Counted from the first letter of the stretch, positions 37,816 to 46,455 are shown. The stretch: 64,000 nt of DNA from Clostridium sp. ZS2-4 (GCF_026719745.1 NZ_JAPPRQ010000027.1:124001-188000); one strand, 5' to 3'. Notes: generated by a model not told the origin, from the letters alone. Translations and numbers: made by a program.

Positions 37816-38223
37816 TCAATCATCAATAATTGTAAAATCATTCAAGATTCTATTTTCTATAAGATGTATTGTAAATTCTTCTATCTTCTTTCCGTCAACT
37901 ATATGCTCTCTCATAATCCTTCTTGATTTGTTAGGCGTCATTTTAACATAAGTAACCTTTTCTTCTCCTGATTTTATAACTTCCACAATAGGTTCCAATC
38001 TGCACGCTCCTACACACCCAGTCTTTTCCAAAATAACATTTTCTAGTCCTAAATTTTTAATTTCTTCTTCAATGGCATCATAAATGGGAGCTGCCCCTGC
38101 TGCTATCCCGCATGTTCCCATTCCAACAACAATTCTTGTATTTTTTCTATTCTTTCCTTGATTTACCTTTTCCAAAGATTTAATTCTTATTTTTTCAATA
38201 TCTTCTACTGTAAGATTTTTCAT
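37816..38223 (-). CDS. hndB: Hydrogenase [2Fe-2S] subunit HndB
   Basis: A 135-residue thioredoxin-like ferredoxin domain protein. It has the four-Cys pattern of this fold: GMGTCGIAAG, then EKTGCVGACRLEPIVEV. In Desulfovibrio-type Hnd and clostridial hydrogenase operons this small subunit sits between the NuoE- and NuoF-like genes, exactly as here. Its gene follows nuoE-like hndA by 15 bases. Confidence 0.92.
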   Translation of the reverse strand: MKNLTVEDIEKIRIKSLEKVNQGKNRKNTRIVVGMGTCGIAAGAAPIYDAIEEEIKNLGLENVILEKTGCVGACRLEPIVEVIKSGEEKVTYVKMTPNKSRRIMREHIVDGKKIEEFTIHLIENRILNDFTIIDD

Positions 38224-38238
38224 TATCTCAACCCCTTT

Positions 38239-38733
38239 CTATTTATACTCCTCTAATATTTTTATTACATCATCTGGTGTTACCTTCCCATAAACTCTAT
38301 CATCAATCATCATTACTGGAGCAAGTCCACAACTTCCAAGACATCTAGCAGCTTCCAAGGTGAATTTACCATCTTTAGTTGTCTTTCCAACTTCAATTCC
38401 TAATTCTGAATTTAATTTATCAATAATATTTTGAGATCCCTTAACATAACAAGCTGTACCCATACAAACTCTTATGATATGCTCTCCTTTTTGTTCTAAA
38501 GTAAACAATGAATAAAAAGTTGCCACACCATAAATCTCAGACATTGATATGTTTAACCCCTTAGAAACTAACTGCAGAGCTTTCTCTGGAAGATATCCAT
38601 ATAATTCTTGTATCTCATGTAATACAGGTATTAATCCACCTTTAACATCTATATGTTTCTCAATTATCTGTTGAACTTTTTGTAATCCTTCATCATTTTG
38701 GCTGCACCCACAACAGCATTGATTTTCTTTCAA
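38239..38733 (-). CDS. hndA: Hydrogenase [2Fe-2S] subunit HndA (NuoE-like)
   Basis: A 164-residue NuoE-like subunit, first gene of the hydrogenase operon. A Cys-rich N-terminus (CCCGCSQ) is followed by the NuoE fold and its [2Fe-2S] ligands in RVCMGTACYVKGSQ and EAARCLGSCGLAPVMMIDD. It passes electrons between NADH-linked and ferredoxin-linked centres. AGGAGG precedes the ATG. The 521-base gap upstream should hold the operon promoter. Confidence 0.94.
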   Translation of the reverse strand: MKENQCCCGCSQNDEGLQKVQQIIEKHIDVKGGLIPVLHEIQELYGYLPEKALQLVSKGLNISMSEIYGVATFYSLFTLEQKGEHIIRVCMGTACYVKGSQNIIDKLNSELGIEVGKTTKDGKFTLEAARCLGSCGLAPVMMIDDRVYGKVTPDDVIKILEEYK

Positions 38734-39254
38734 ATTAAAGACCTCCTACTCTAATATGTTTTAATACAAACTAATTTTTAAACAGAATATTTCGAAAATT
38801 TTCATTTTTTAGTTACTAGATAATTATAATACATTTTTATAAAAAATGGTATATTGAGATAATTTTAACATAATAATCCAGTATTTTTAACCTCTTAGCT
38901 AGTTTTTACAAAATAAATGCCCCTTAACATACTTATTGGGATAAATTTTCAAAGTTAGTTTAATAAATAACTAACAATAAAAAATTTTTTATCTATTTTT
39001 TTAGAAAAATCTTATAGTTTTTTAATACTAATTGTAAATATTTTATATAATTCTTCATGAATTTCTTAGTCTTAACTCATATTTGTCGAAAACTTTTTTA
39101 GATTATTTTTATCAAGTATCTATATAGAATTATTTATACTCTTTTTTACTGAAAAATTTCTAATCAAATAATGCGTAAAAAAGAGACTATTAAAATAAAA
39201 ATAGTCTCTTTTAAATTATGAAAATGGCAATAAATATTTAATTTTAAATTCTGT
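38734..39254. other. Long AT-rich intergenic region upstream of the hydrogenase operon
   Basis: No gene, tRNA or riboswitch is seen in these 521 bases. On the far side is the terminator of the next minus-strand gene (39179-39212). A sequence at 38960-38977 resembles half of a Rex operator (TTGTTAGTTATTTATTAA on the minus strand against TTGTTAA-N4-TTAACAA); this is suggestive only. The length of the gap hints at a long 5' leader or complex control. Confidence 0.4.
39179..39212 (-). terminator. Terminator after the triplicated secreted protein gene
   Basis: A perfect 13-bp stem (39179-39191 with 39200-39212), with the A-run on its left giving a T-run in the minus-strand transcript. Confidence 0.9.
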
Positions 39255-40223
39255 TTACTTTATAGTCTTATTCTCAAATACAAATACTTTTTCAGCTGTG
39301 CCAATTGGTGGTAGACTTCTTGTAAGCTTAGGTCCATAATAAGCTCTTACTTCAGTACCTTCTTTCAGATCATTTATAGATAGTTCTTTACCTGATACAG
39401 TTACTATCTTTGTATCCTTGTTTACATTAAGTATAATCTCATTTAAGCCTGCTTTATCTGATTTTTTAGATTTTATATGAATCATATGACTTTCTTCATT
39501 AACTTTTATATCTAAAATACTTCCTTGGATAGGGAGAAGTTCTTTTTTATCCATTACAACTATCTTTTGAGCAGTACTTACAGGTGGTAAACTTGCTGTT
39601 ACAATTGGACCATAGAAAGCTTTAACTGCAGTACCCTTTTTTAAATCTTTTATAGATAACTTTTCTCCTTTTTGATTCACTATTTCTGTTTTATTATCAA
39701 TAACAAGGTTAACTTCACTATTTACTCCTTTACCTTGTACAAAGGCCATAATTCCACCTTTTGATTCTGTAATTTCAGCTATTTTACCTTGAATTTCTAT
39801 ATTTTCTAGTTTCTCTTCCATCACAACTATCTTTTGAGAAACACTCATAGGCGGTAAACTGAATGTAACTGCTGGTCCATAATAACCTTTAACCTTAATA
39901 CCTTCTTTTAAATCTTTTATAGATAACTTTTCTCCTTTTTCATTTACTATTTCTGTTTTGTTATCAATAAGAAGCTTAACTTCACTATTTACTCCTTTAC
40001 CTTGTACAAGAGCCATAATTCCACCTTTTGATTCTGTAACCTTAGCTATTTTGCCTTCAATTTCTACAGGCGCTAATTTATCTTTTTCTGAATGTGATGG
40101 TTTATTAACCTCTTTATCTACTTTAGCTTCTACCTTAGTATTAGTGATATTACCAGTTGTATTTCCCATTCCAGCCGATGGTGCCACCATAGAACATAAT
40201 AACATTAGTGCAATTTTACTCAT
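39255..40223 (-). CDS. Secreted protein with three tandem DUF5666-like repeats
   Basis: A 322-residue protein with an N-terminal signal-like segment (about 1-20). The rest is three homologous units of about 80-90 residues. Each has the frame 'I.GKI..I.E..GGIM...', an acidic strand ending 'NKTEIVN..GEKLSIKDLKEGT.VKAYYGP..T.SLPP', and ends with QKIVVM or EKVFVF. Units 1 and 2 are nearly identical; unit 3 has diverged. The fold is likely a small OB-like beta barrel. No catalytic motif is seen; a cell-surface or matrix role is a guess. Confidence 0.75.
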   Translation of the reverse strand: MSKIALMLLCSMVAPSAGMGNTTGNITNTKVEAKVDKEVNKPSHSEKDKLAPVEIEGKIAKVTESKGGIMALVQGKGVNSEVKLLIDNKTEIVNEKGEKLSIKDLKEGIKVKGYYGPAVTFSLPPMSVSQKIVVMEEKLENIEIQGKIAEITESKGGIMAFVQGKGVNSEVNLVIDNKTEIVNQKGEKLSIKDLKKGTAVKAFYGPIVTASLPPVSTAQKIVVMDKKELLPIQGSILDIKVNEESHMIHIKSKKSDKAGLNEIILNVNKDTKIVTVSGKELSINDLKEGTEVRAYYGPKLTRSLPPIGTAEKVFVFENKTIK

Positions 40224-40388
40224 ATATTTCCTCTCCTTGTTAAATATTTTTTATTTGCAAAATTAGAATTCTAACTTTAACTTTTCTCATAAATTTATTT
40301 ATAACTCTTCATTTTTCAACTGACGTCATATATATATACGAATCAAAAAGGTAAAAGTTCGGTTATTAACAAATTATTTACAATATAG

Positions 40389-40629
40389 GAAAAGTGCGAA
40401 GCACTTTTCAGTAGCCAGTGACCAGTAACCAGTAGCCAGAAAGAAAAAAGAATTAAAGAATTTAAATTGATAAAAATAGACATAAAAAAGAGCAAAAATA
40501 TAGAAAACATCTATGTTCTTGCTCTTTTCCTTATTTAAATTTAGGTTTTGCCTTAGCAAAACTTCCTTCACTGGTTACTGATATCTGGGTACTGGTTACT
40601 AGAATAAAATTGTTACACAATTTTATTCT
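40389..40629. repeat. Repeat element 3: hairpin-capped with heptad arrays
   Basis: From the left: hairpin GAAAAGTGC-GAA-GCACTTTTC (40389-40409); words AGTAGCC, AGTGACC, AGTAACC, AGTAGCC (40410-40437); AGAAAGAAAAAAG; an internal hairpin (around 40485-40530) built from AAGAGCAA and TTGCTCTT; the core GTTTTGCCTTAGCAAAAC; then inverted words AGTAACC, AGTACCC, AGATATC, AGTAACC on the minus strand (40599-40572); then a 13-bp hairpin cap (40601-40629). Same family as elements 2 and 4. Confidence 0.85.
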
Positions 40630-40709
40630 ACAACGTATTCTCTCAATATCTCTTCCACACTTCCAACAAAATCATCAGCTGCTCCCCAATCAAAATTAAA
40701 GATCTGTTG
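40623..40709 (-). pseudogene. Short C-terminal remnant of a lost gene
   Basis: A 28-codon open stretch without a start reads ...FDWGAADDFVGSVEEILREYVVE and stop. The composition and ordered helix-like pattern look like the real C-terminus of a protein whose body has been lost. Its stop codon falls inside the right cap of repeat element 3. An in-frame stop lies just upstream at 40712-40710. I could not identify the parent family. Confidence 0.4.
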
Positions 40710-40714
40710 TTACA

Positions 40715-40752
40715 GAAAACCCCACGCTTCTCAAAATTTGTGTGGGGTTTTC
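40715..40752 (-). terminator. Strong hairpin downstream of cdd
   Basis: An 11-bp perfect stem GAAAACCCCAC / GTGGGGTTTTC (40715-40725 with 40742-40752), 26 bases past the cytidine deaminase stop. Confidence 0.85.
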
Positions 40753-40777
40753 CAAACTTCAACTTATACCTGATATA

Positions 40778-41167
40778 TTATTTTAAATCGTCTGGTCCAA
40801 AGCTGTGAGGTAGTAGTTCTTCAAGAGTATATTCTTTGAATTCATCTTCTGATTTGACAACAATTACTTTTGCATCTTTACCAAATTCTCTTATTACTTG
40901 CCTGCAAACACCACAAGGATAAGTCCATTCTGAATCCCCTGTTATTGCTATAGCAACAATTTGTCTTTCCCCTTCTGAAACAGCTTTTGATATAGCTGTT
41001 CTTTCAGCACAAATAGTAGGTGAATATGATGAACATTCTATATTACAGCCAGTATATACTTTCCCACTACCTGCTATTAAAGCAGCTCCAACTCTAAATC
41101 CAGAATAAGGTGCATAAGCTTTCTCCTTAGCTTCTAATGCCTTTTTAACTAACATTTTTGTGTCCAT
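40778..41167 (-). CDS. cdd: Cytidine deaminase
   Basis: A 129-residue zinc enzyme that deaminates cytidine and deoxycytidine to uridine and deoxyuridine. The catalytic motifs are TICAERTAI (Cys ligand and catalytic Glu) and PCGVCRQVI (two Cys ligands). It has the short tetrameric form's length. The frame opens at 41182, but the ATG at 41167 has GGAGG 9 bases upstream. The lacI-type gene is 66 bases upstream on the same strand, so it may be co-transcribed. Confidence 0.95.
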   Translation of the reverse strand: MDTKMLVKKALEAKEKAYAPYSGFRVGAALIAGSGKVYTGCNIECSSYSPTICAERTAISKAVSEGERQIVAIAITGDSEWTYPCGVCRQVIREFGKDAKVIVVKSEDEFKEYTLEELLPHSFGPDDLK

Positions 41168-41233
41168 CTTTATTACCTCCAATTATTTAAATTTTAATTG
41201 ATATCTACTATTTTATATTCTTTTATTTATTAT

Positions 41234-42244
41234 TTATCTTTCTGATCCTTTCAAAACAAGTTCAGGCAGTAAAGTTATTCTATTTATTTGTCTCATATTT
41301 TTATTGTTTATGATATCTACAAGCATTTTCATTCCTACCTTGCCCAATTCTCCAGTAGGTCCATTAACAAAGCTAATATTCATTCCTAGAATATTAATCA
41401 CATCTAATTTATCAAAACCTACAATAGCCATGTTTTCTGGAATTTTGATGTTTTCCTCATTAAATGCTTTAATACACCCTAAACTCATCCTGTTGCTGCA
41501 TACAAAAATAGCAGTAGGTCTATCCTGCATTTTTAATATTTTTTTTGTAATCTCATATGCAGTTTCATAATTATAGTTTCCATAAAAAATATATCTATCA
41601 TCCAAAGGAATATTATTGTCATTCAAAGCTTCTTTATACCCCATAAATCTCTCTTTTGCAGGTCTGGAATTCATATTTCCATTAATGATGGCAATTTTTC
41701 TATGCCCTGATTTTATCAAAGCTTCTGTTCCATCATAAGCTCCTTTTACATGATCAATAAAAACACCACTAAAATTTTCATATTTAACATGTCCATCCAT
41801 TAAGACAATAGGAAGTCCTAAATTTTGAAGAGTGTTTAAATATTCACTATTAAGCTTATGTTCAGTAGAAGTTGGTGTTATCATTATTCCCTCTATTCTT
41901 TGCTGTCTAAGCAGTTTAAGAGCTTTCATTTCCTTCTCAGGACTATCTGCCGTATCAAAAAGTATTATATTCAAATCATATTTTTCTGCCGCTTGACTTA
42001 TTCCTTTTATTATTTCTCCAAAAAAAGGGTCATTTATCTCTGGTACTACAACGCCTATAGTATTTGTTTTATTTGTTGATAAACTCCTTGCTATAGCACT
42101 AGGAGTATAATTTAATTCTTTTATGGCTTTTAAAACGTTTTCTCTAGTTTCCTCTTTTACATAGCCTGAATTATTTATAACTCTTGATACTGTAGCCCTA
42201 GATACTCCTGATTGCTTTGCTATATCATATATAGTTACAGCCAT
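41234..42244 (-). CDS. LacI/GalR-family transcriptional regulator
   Basis: A 336-residue regulator: an N-terminal LacI HTH (VTIYDIAKQSGVSRATVSRVIN, residues 3-24) with hinge helix TPSAIARSLSTNKTNTIGVV, then a periplasmic-binding-protein-like effector domain. Those with nearby nucleoside or ribose genes often sense ribose or nucleosides; here cdd is adjacent, so a nucleoside signal is possible, but no operator was proven. A GGGGGAT ribosome site precedes the ATG. Confidence 0.9.
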   Translation of the reverse strand: MAVTIYDIAKQSGVSRATVSRVINNSGYVKEETRENVLKAIKELNYTPSAIARSLSTNKTNTIGVVVPEINDPFFGEIIKGISQAAEKYDLNIILFDTADSPEKEMKALKLLRQQRIEGIMITPTSTEHKLNSEYLNTLQNLGLPIVLMDGHVKYENFSGVFIDHVKGAYDGTEALIKSGHRKIAIINGNMNSRPAKERFMGYKEALNDNNIPLDDRYIFYGNYNYETAYEITKKILKMQDRPTAIFVCSNRMSLGCIKAFNEENIKIPENMAIVGFDKLDVINILGMNISFVNGPTGELGKVGMKMLVDIINNKNMRQINRITLLPELVLKGSER

Positions 42245-42517
42245 TTTAATCCCCCTAATATTATTTTGCCAAAACCTCTTATACTAATTTTACATAATTA
42301 TTATTCTATATGTAAATACAAAACTTATTACATATAGAATACGTATACATTATTGTGAGTTGAATTTTATACTATAATTATGTATATTGACTAACTCTCT
42401 TTTTTAAATTTGTGTGACCGCTCTCATATATAACGATATCACACCATTCTGAAAAATTCAATGTAACTTTTTTTTTACATTATTAGTCATTTTTTTTGTA
42501 ACCTATACAATTATCTT

Positions 42518-42659
42518 AGTCACCAGTACCTAATCACCAACAGAAAGAAAAAAGCAAAATATAGATCATATCATTTAACTATATTTTGCTTTTTTTTAAT
42601 TTTAGTTTTGCATAGTAAAACTTTCTTCTCTGGCGAGTGGGGATTGGCGACTGGAAACT
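42518..42659. repeat. Repeat element 4: heptad arrays with core hairpin
   Basis: Words AGTCACC, AGTACCT, AATCACC (42518-42538), then CAGAAAGAAAAAAGC, an internal hairpin (AAAGCAAAATATAG with CTATATTTTGCTTT, about 42552-42592), core GTTTTGCATAGTAAAAC, then inverted words AGTTTCC, AGTCGCC, AATCCCC, ACTCGCC read on the minus strand (42659-42632). No clear hairpin caps. The first outer word on the right contributes to the stop codon of the histidine kinase gene. The remainder of the 42245-42517 gap is AT-rich and shows no gene. Confidence 0.82.
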
Positions 42660-44172
42660 ATAAGACTGTTGCTTTATCTAACTCAAACCAGAATTCTACT
42701 CCATCAGCTTTATTCTCTGCACCAAACTTGTTATGGTGCGCTTGCTGAATGGCTCTAACTATAGATAGTCCTAAACCAGTTCCTCCATAAGCTCTAGTCC
42801 TTGCTTTATCAATCTTGTAAAAACTTAACCAAATCTTATCTATGAATTCTTCTGAAATATGTTTTCCTGAGTTAAAAACTGATACACGAATTTTATCCTC
42901 TGCCTCTTTTACACTAACCTTAATACTTCTTTTATCATTTACATGATTAATTGCATTATTAATGTAATTTACTAATATCTGCTCAGTCATGAGTATATCT
43001 GCGTTTACAAACATCTCTTTATCTTTTCCTACCTGAAGGTTAATCTTTTTTTCCTCAAATATTGGTGTAAATTTATTTAAAATCTGATTAATAAGCAGTG
43101 AAATATCAAAATCACTTCTTTCTAACTTAAAATATCCAGACTCAATCATAGATAGATTCAGCAAATTTTTAACTAGCTTATTCATTTTATTAGATTCTTC
43201 CACAATTACATCACAATAAAAATTTTTACTTTCCTCATCTTCATTAACATTTACTTTTAACCCTTCAGCATATCCTTGAATTAAAGCTATTGGCGTTTTC
43301 AGTTCATGAGAAACACTAGAAACAAATTCTTTTCTCATTTCATCCAGCTTTCGTTCACGTTGTATATCCTCTTTTAATTTTTCATTTGCATCTTGCAGTT
43401 CAGTTATAGATTTATCTAACTGTTCTGAAAGAGAGTTAATACTTTTACCTAATTCTCCTATTTCATCCTGAGTTCTTATTATATATTTTTGACTAAAATC
43501 TAATTTAGACATACTTTGAGCAATTTTATTCAATTCTAAAATAGGATTAGTAAATTTCTTTGAAAATAGAATTGTAACAATAATACCTATAAAAATTGTT
43601 ATAATTCCTGTGATGAGGAAAAATTTATTAGCAATAAAAACACTGTGAGAAATTTCTTCTATAGGTGTACTAAGTTTTAAGATATCTCCATTACTCAGTA
43701 CATTTGTTAAATTTAAAAATTTCGTTCTTAACCTTGGATCTTTTCCTATACTTATTCTAAATTCTTTATCAAACTTATCCCCCATTATATTATCTAAAAG
43801 CATACTTTCACGTGGTATATTCCTTTTTTCTATAGTATTCTTGCTGCCTTTAATCTTCCTTTGTTCCTCATTCCATTTTTCAAATCTATTATTAAATATA
43901 AATGAATCATATTTAATATTTTTATCCTTGGTAATAATAACAATATGAATTCCATTATTTCGTTCTAATCGCTCCAATTCTAAAGAAATATTTAATGGAT
44001 TTCCATGATATTGATCAGCAATCATTTTACTGCTCTCTATTAAGCTATTTTTTTTCTGTTGTATATAATATGATTGAAGAAAGTTACTATTTAAAAACCA
44101 TGAAAAGCAAATAAAAAATATTATGAGACCGCTCATTGCAGCTAAAAGTCTTATTCTTATAGAATTTTTCAT
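42658..44172 (-). CDS. Membrane sensor histidine kinase
   Basis: A 504-residue two-component sensor. A first membrane segment (about 9-29), an extracytoplasmic domain (about 30-175), a second membrane segment (about 180-203), HAMP and coiled-coil (about 205-275), HisKA with the phospho-His in SSVSHELKTPIALIQG, and an ATPase domain with NYINNAINHV and GTGLGLSIVRAIQ. The response regulator gene lies 2 bases upstream in the same operon. The stop codon TAG overlaps the outer word of repeat element 4. The signal sensed is unknown. Confidence 0.93.
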   Translation of the reverse strand: MKNSIRIRLLAAMSGLIIFFICFSWFLNSNFLQSYYIQQKKNSLIESSKMIADQYHGNPLNISLELERLERNNGIHIVIITKDKNIKYDSFIFNNRFEKWNEEQRKIKGSKNTIEKRNIPRESMLLDNIMGDKFDKEFRISIGKDPRLRTKFLNLTNVLSNGDILKLSTPIEEISHSVFIANKFFLITGIITIFIGIIVTILFSKKFTNPILELNKIAQSMSKLDFSQKYIIRTQDEIGELGKSINSLSEQLDKSITELQDANEKLKEDIQRERKLDEMRKEFVSSVSHELKTPIALIQGYAEGLKVNVNEDEESKNFYCDVIVEESNKMNKLVKNLLNLSMIESGYFKLERSDFDISLLINQILNKFTPIFEEKKINLQVGKDKEMFVNADILMTEQILVNYINNAINHVNDKRSIKVSVKEAEDKIRVSVFNSGKHISEEFIDKIWLSFYKIDKARTRAYGGTGLGLSIVRAIQQAHHNKFGAENKADGVEFWFELDKATVL

Positions 44173-44174
44173 AT

Positions 44175-44849
44175 TTACACCTCAAATTTATACCCAAATC
44201 CTCGAACAGTTTGTATAAATTCCCCTTTATTATCCAATTTGCTTCTAAGTCTTTTTATATGAGTATCTACAGTTCTTAAATCTCCAAAATAATCATATCC
44301 CCAGACTCCATTTAAAATTTGTTCTCTACTCAACGCAATACCGTTATTTTCCACCATATAAATTAAAAGTTCATACTCCTTTGGACTTAACTCTAAACTC
44401 TTGCCCTGAACGGATACGTTATGAGCACTCTCATCAATAACCAAATCCTCAAAACTATGCACAGAATTTTTAGGTTGTTCAACTCTTCTAAGTAATGCAT
44501 TAACTCTTGCGACTAATATATTGGGACTAAAAGGTTTTGTTATATATTCATCTGCTCCTAAATCAAATCCAAATAATTCGTCTGATTCTTCATCTCGTGC
44601 TGTAAGCATAATTATCGGGATATTGGAGGTTTTTCTCATTTCTCTACAAACTGACCACCCATCACAAAACGGCATCATAACATCCAAGATGGCTAAATTG
44701 ATATTTTCCTTGTTTTCATGAAACAACTCAAGCGCCTCCTTTCCATCCTGTGCCTCAATCATATCATACCCTTCTCTTTTAAGGAAATCTCCTACAAGCT
44801 TTATCATCAAAGCTTCATCATCTGCAAATAATATGGTTTTTGTATTCAT
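44175..44849 (-). CDS. OmpR-family response regulator
   Basis: A 224-residue regulator: receiver domain (about 1-120) with the acidic pocket ADDEAL, phosphoacceptor Asp in LAILDVMMPF and Lys in YITKPFS, then an OmpR/PhoB winged-helix DNA-binding domain (about 130-222) ending in VRGFGYKFEV. It is the partner of the kinase that follows by 2 bases. GGGAGG lies upstream of the start. Confidence 0.95.
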   Translation of the reverse strand: MNTKTILFADDEALMIKLVGDFLKREGYDMIEAQDGKEALELFHENKENINLAILDVMMPFCDGWSVCREMRKTSNIPIIMLTARDEESDELFGFDLGADEYITKPFSPNILVARVNALLRRVEQPKNSVHSFEDLVIDESAHNVSVQGKSLELSPKEYELLIYMVENNGIALSREQILNGVWGYDYFGDLRTVDTHIKRLRSKLDNKGEFIQTVRGFGYKFEV

Positions 44850-45071
44850 AATACAAAACTACCTCCCTTAATATTAAAGAACCTCTTCCCGCTACTTTAT
44901 TTAAATTATCCATTATATACTCTGAAGATTTTTTCATAATTATTATGATATTTATACTCCACTTCATAATTAGCTATATATTTAATATAAAATCTTTATA
45001 AAATATATAGTTAATTATAATAGTCTATTGTGGCAGTTCTGTGAACTTTTCATACTTACCCCCAAAAAACA

Positions 45072-45106
45072 AAAGCATAAATTTTTCTTGGAAAAATTTA
45101 TGCTTT
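45072..45106 (-). terminator. Terminator overlapping the end of the EamA gene
   Basis: A perfect 16-bp stem (45072-45087 with 45091-45106) with loop TTG. The stop codon of the minus-strand gene lies in the stem, and the transcript runs into a T-run (A-run at 45064-45070). Confidence 0.88.
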
Positions 45107-45955
45107 CTCATTATTTAAAATTATATATGTGGCTATTAAAATTAATGCTCCTCCAATTATTGTTGTATATCCTGGTACTTCGCTAAAAAATATAACTGCC
45201 AGTACAACAGCACTTAAAGGATCAATATATGATAACACTCCTACATACTGAACTTTAACTCTCTTTATTCCTTCAAAATAAAGCCGTAATGCCATACACG
45301 TATGTACTACTCCAATTATAATTATAGATATCAATGAAATAATATCAAACTTGTTCATTTGTTTAAGTGATGGTAAAAATATTAAAGATGAAACGCCCAT
45401 TTGAAACATCATAATTTTATATGATGATACTTTTTCCAGCTTCTTTACACTGATAGTAACTAAGGCATAAAAAAAAGCTGCTATTAACCCATATATTACA
45501 CCTTGTATATTGAAGTTATTACTTGTCCCTTCTCCATTAATGGTCATAAAGACAATTCCAGAAAAACTTAATCCTACTGCTATTAATGTTCTTAAATTTA
45601 TTTTTTCTTTTATTATGAAAACAGATAATACGGTGACAATAATAGGTGCAGCATAATAGCTCAAAGTAGCTGATGCTATAGTTGTAATCTTAATAGCTTT
45701 AAAAAAGAACATCCAATTTAGTGAAATAAATACTCCACTTAATAATAGTAATAAATATTCTCTTTTATTCATTTTATATTCTTTATTACTTTTCTTCTCT
45801 TTTTTTATAAGTCCTACTATTCCCATTACTATAAAAGATATAAAAACCCTAAAAAACACTATTACCTGAGGCATTTGATCAATATGTCTAACAAATACAC
45901 CCATACTTCCCCATATAAGCATTGATATAACTATGATTAAATATCCTAAATTCAT
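45098..45955 (-). CDS. EamA-family (DMT) transporter
   Basis: A 285-residue membrane protein with about ten hydrophobic segments in two halves. MLIWGSMGVFVRHI, YYAAPIIVTVLSVFIIKEKI and GVLSYIDPLSAVVLAVIFFSEV are typical EamA stretches. It is a second, different member of the family from that at 26.5 kb. The substrate is unknown. The HPr-like gene is 15 bases upstream, so the two are probably co-transcribed. Confidence 0.88.
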   Translation of the reverse strand: MNLGYLIIVISMLIWGSMGVFVRHIDQMPQVIVFFRVFISFIVMGIVGLIKKEKKSNKEYKMNKREYLLLLLSGVFISLNWMFFFKAIKITTIASATLSYYAAPIIVTVLSVFIIKEKINLRTLIAVGLSFSGIVFMTINGEGTSNNFNIQGVIYGLIAAFFYALVTISVKKLEKVSSYKIMMFQMGVSSLIFLPSLKQMNKFDIISLISIIIIGVVHTCMALRLYFEGIKRVKVQYVGVLSYIDPLSAVVLAVIFFSEVPGYTTIIGGALILIATYIILNNEKA

Positions 45956-45970
45956 ACAAATAACTTCCTG

Positions 45971-46234
45971 CTATACTCCAAAATCACTCTCAATAAGACT
46001 CTTAATCTCTTTGATTGTGTGTAATTCATCATCACCTTCCACAACTACTAACAATTCATCTCCATATATTAAATCCATACTTAATATAGCAGTTGGGCTG
46101 ACTGCATTACAGTAATCTGTATTTTTAAATATGCTTATATCTGCTTCATATTTTCTAGCTTCTTTTGCAATTATTGTGGCTGGTATTGCATGAATACCTG
46201 TTTTATTATTTACTTTAACACTGCTCTGAACCAT
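45971..46234 (-). CDS. HPr-like phosphocarrier protein with altered active site
   Basis: An 87-residue HPr-fold protein. The phosphorylatable His15 is kept (KTGIHAIPAT), but Arg17, which is nearly invariant in HPr and stabilises the phospho-His, is Ile. Around the regulatory Ser46 the sequence reads NAVSPTAILSM, so Ser is kept but the preceding Lys is Val. It therefore looks like an HPr paralogue rather than the PTS workhorse; a regulatory role is possible. It sits upstream of an EamA transporter, with no PTS gene in the window. An AAAGGGGG ribosome site precedes the ATG. Confidence 0.8.
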   Translation of the reverse strand: MVQSSVKVNNKTGIHAIPATIIAKEARKYEADISIFKNTDYCNAVSPTAILSMDLIYGDELLVVVEGDDELHTIKEIKSLIESDFGV

Positions 46235-46455
46235 TTTAATTACCCCCTTTAAGCCCCAAATTATATTCTGTTATATTTACTCTATGTTGATTAAGTTATT
46301 TTCATGAATTATTTAAATGTATCTTATATTTTATAAAAACACATTTTTCTTACAATATCCGCGAAAAAAGTAATATTGATTAGTATTTTATCAAATTTGT
46401 GTTATACATTTCAACATTATTTTGTAAAAAAACATGAACAAAAGATTGTTTTTGC

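Noticed and set aside
38734-39254. Small gene in the long gap upstream of the hydrogenase
   Set aside because: All six frames are broken by frequent stops and show no ribosome site.
42340-42360. Palindrome-like GAATACGTATAC as a LacI operator
   Set aside because: The symmetry is short and AT-rich sequence yields such matches often; no second copy near cdd.
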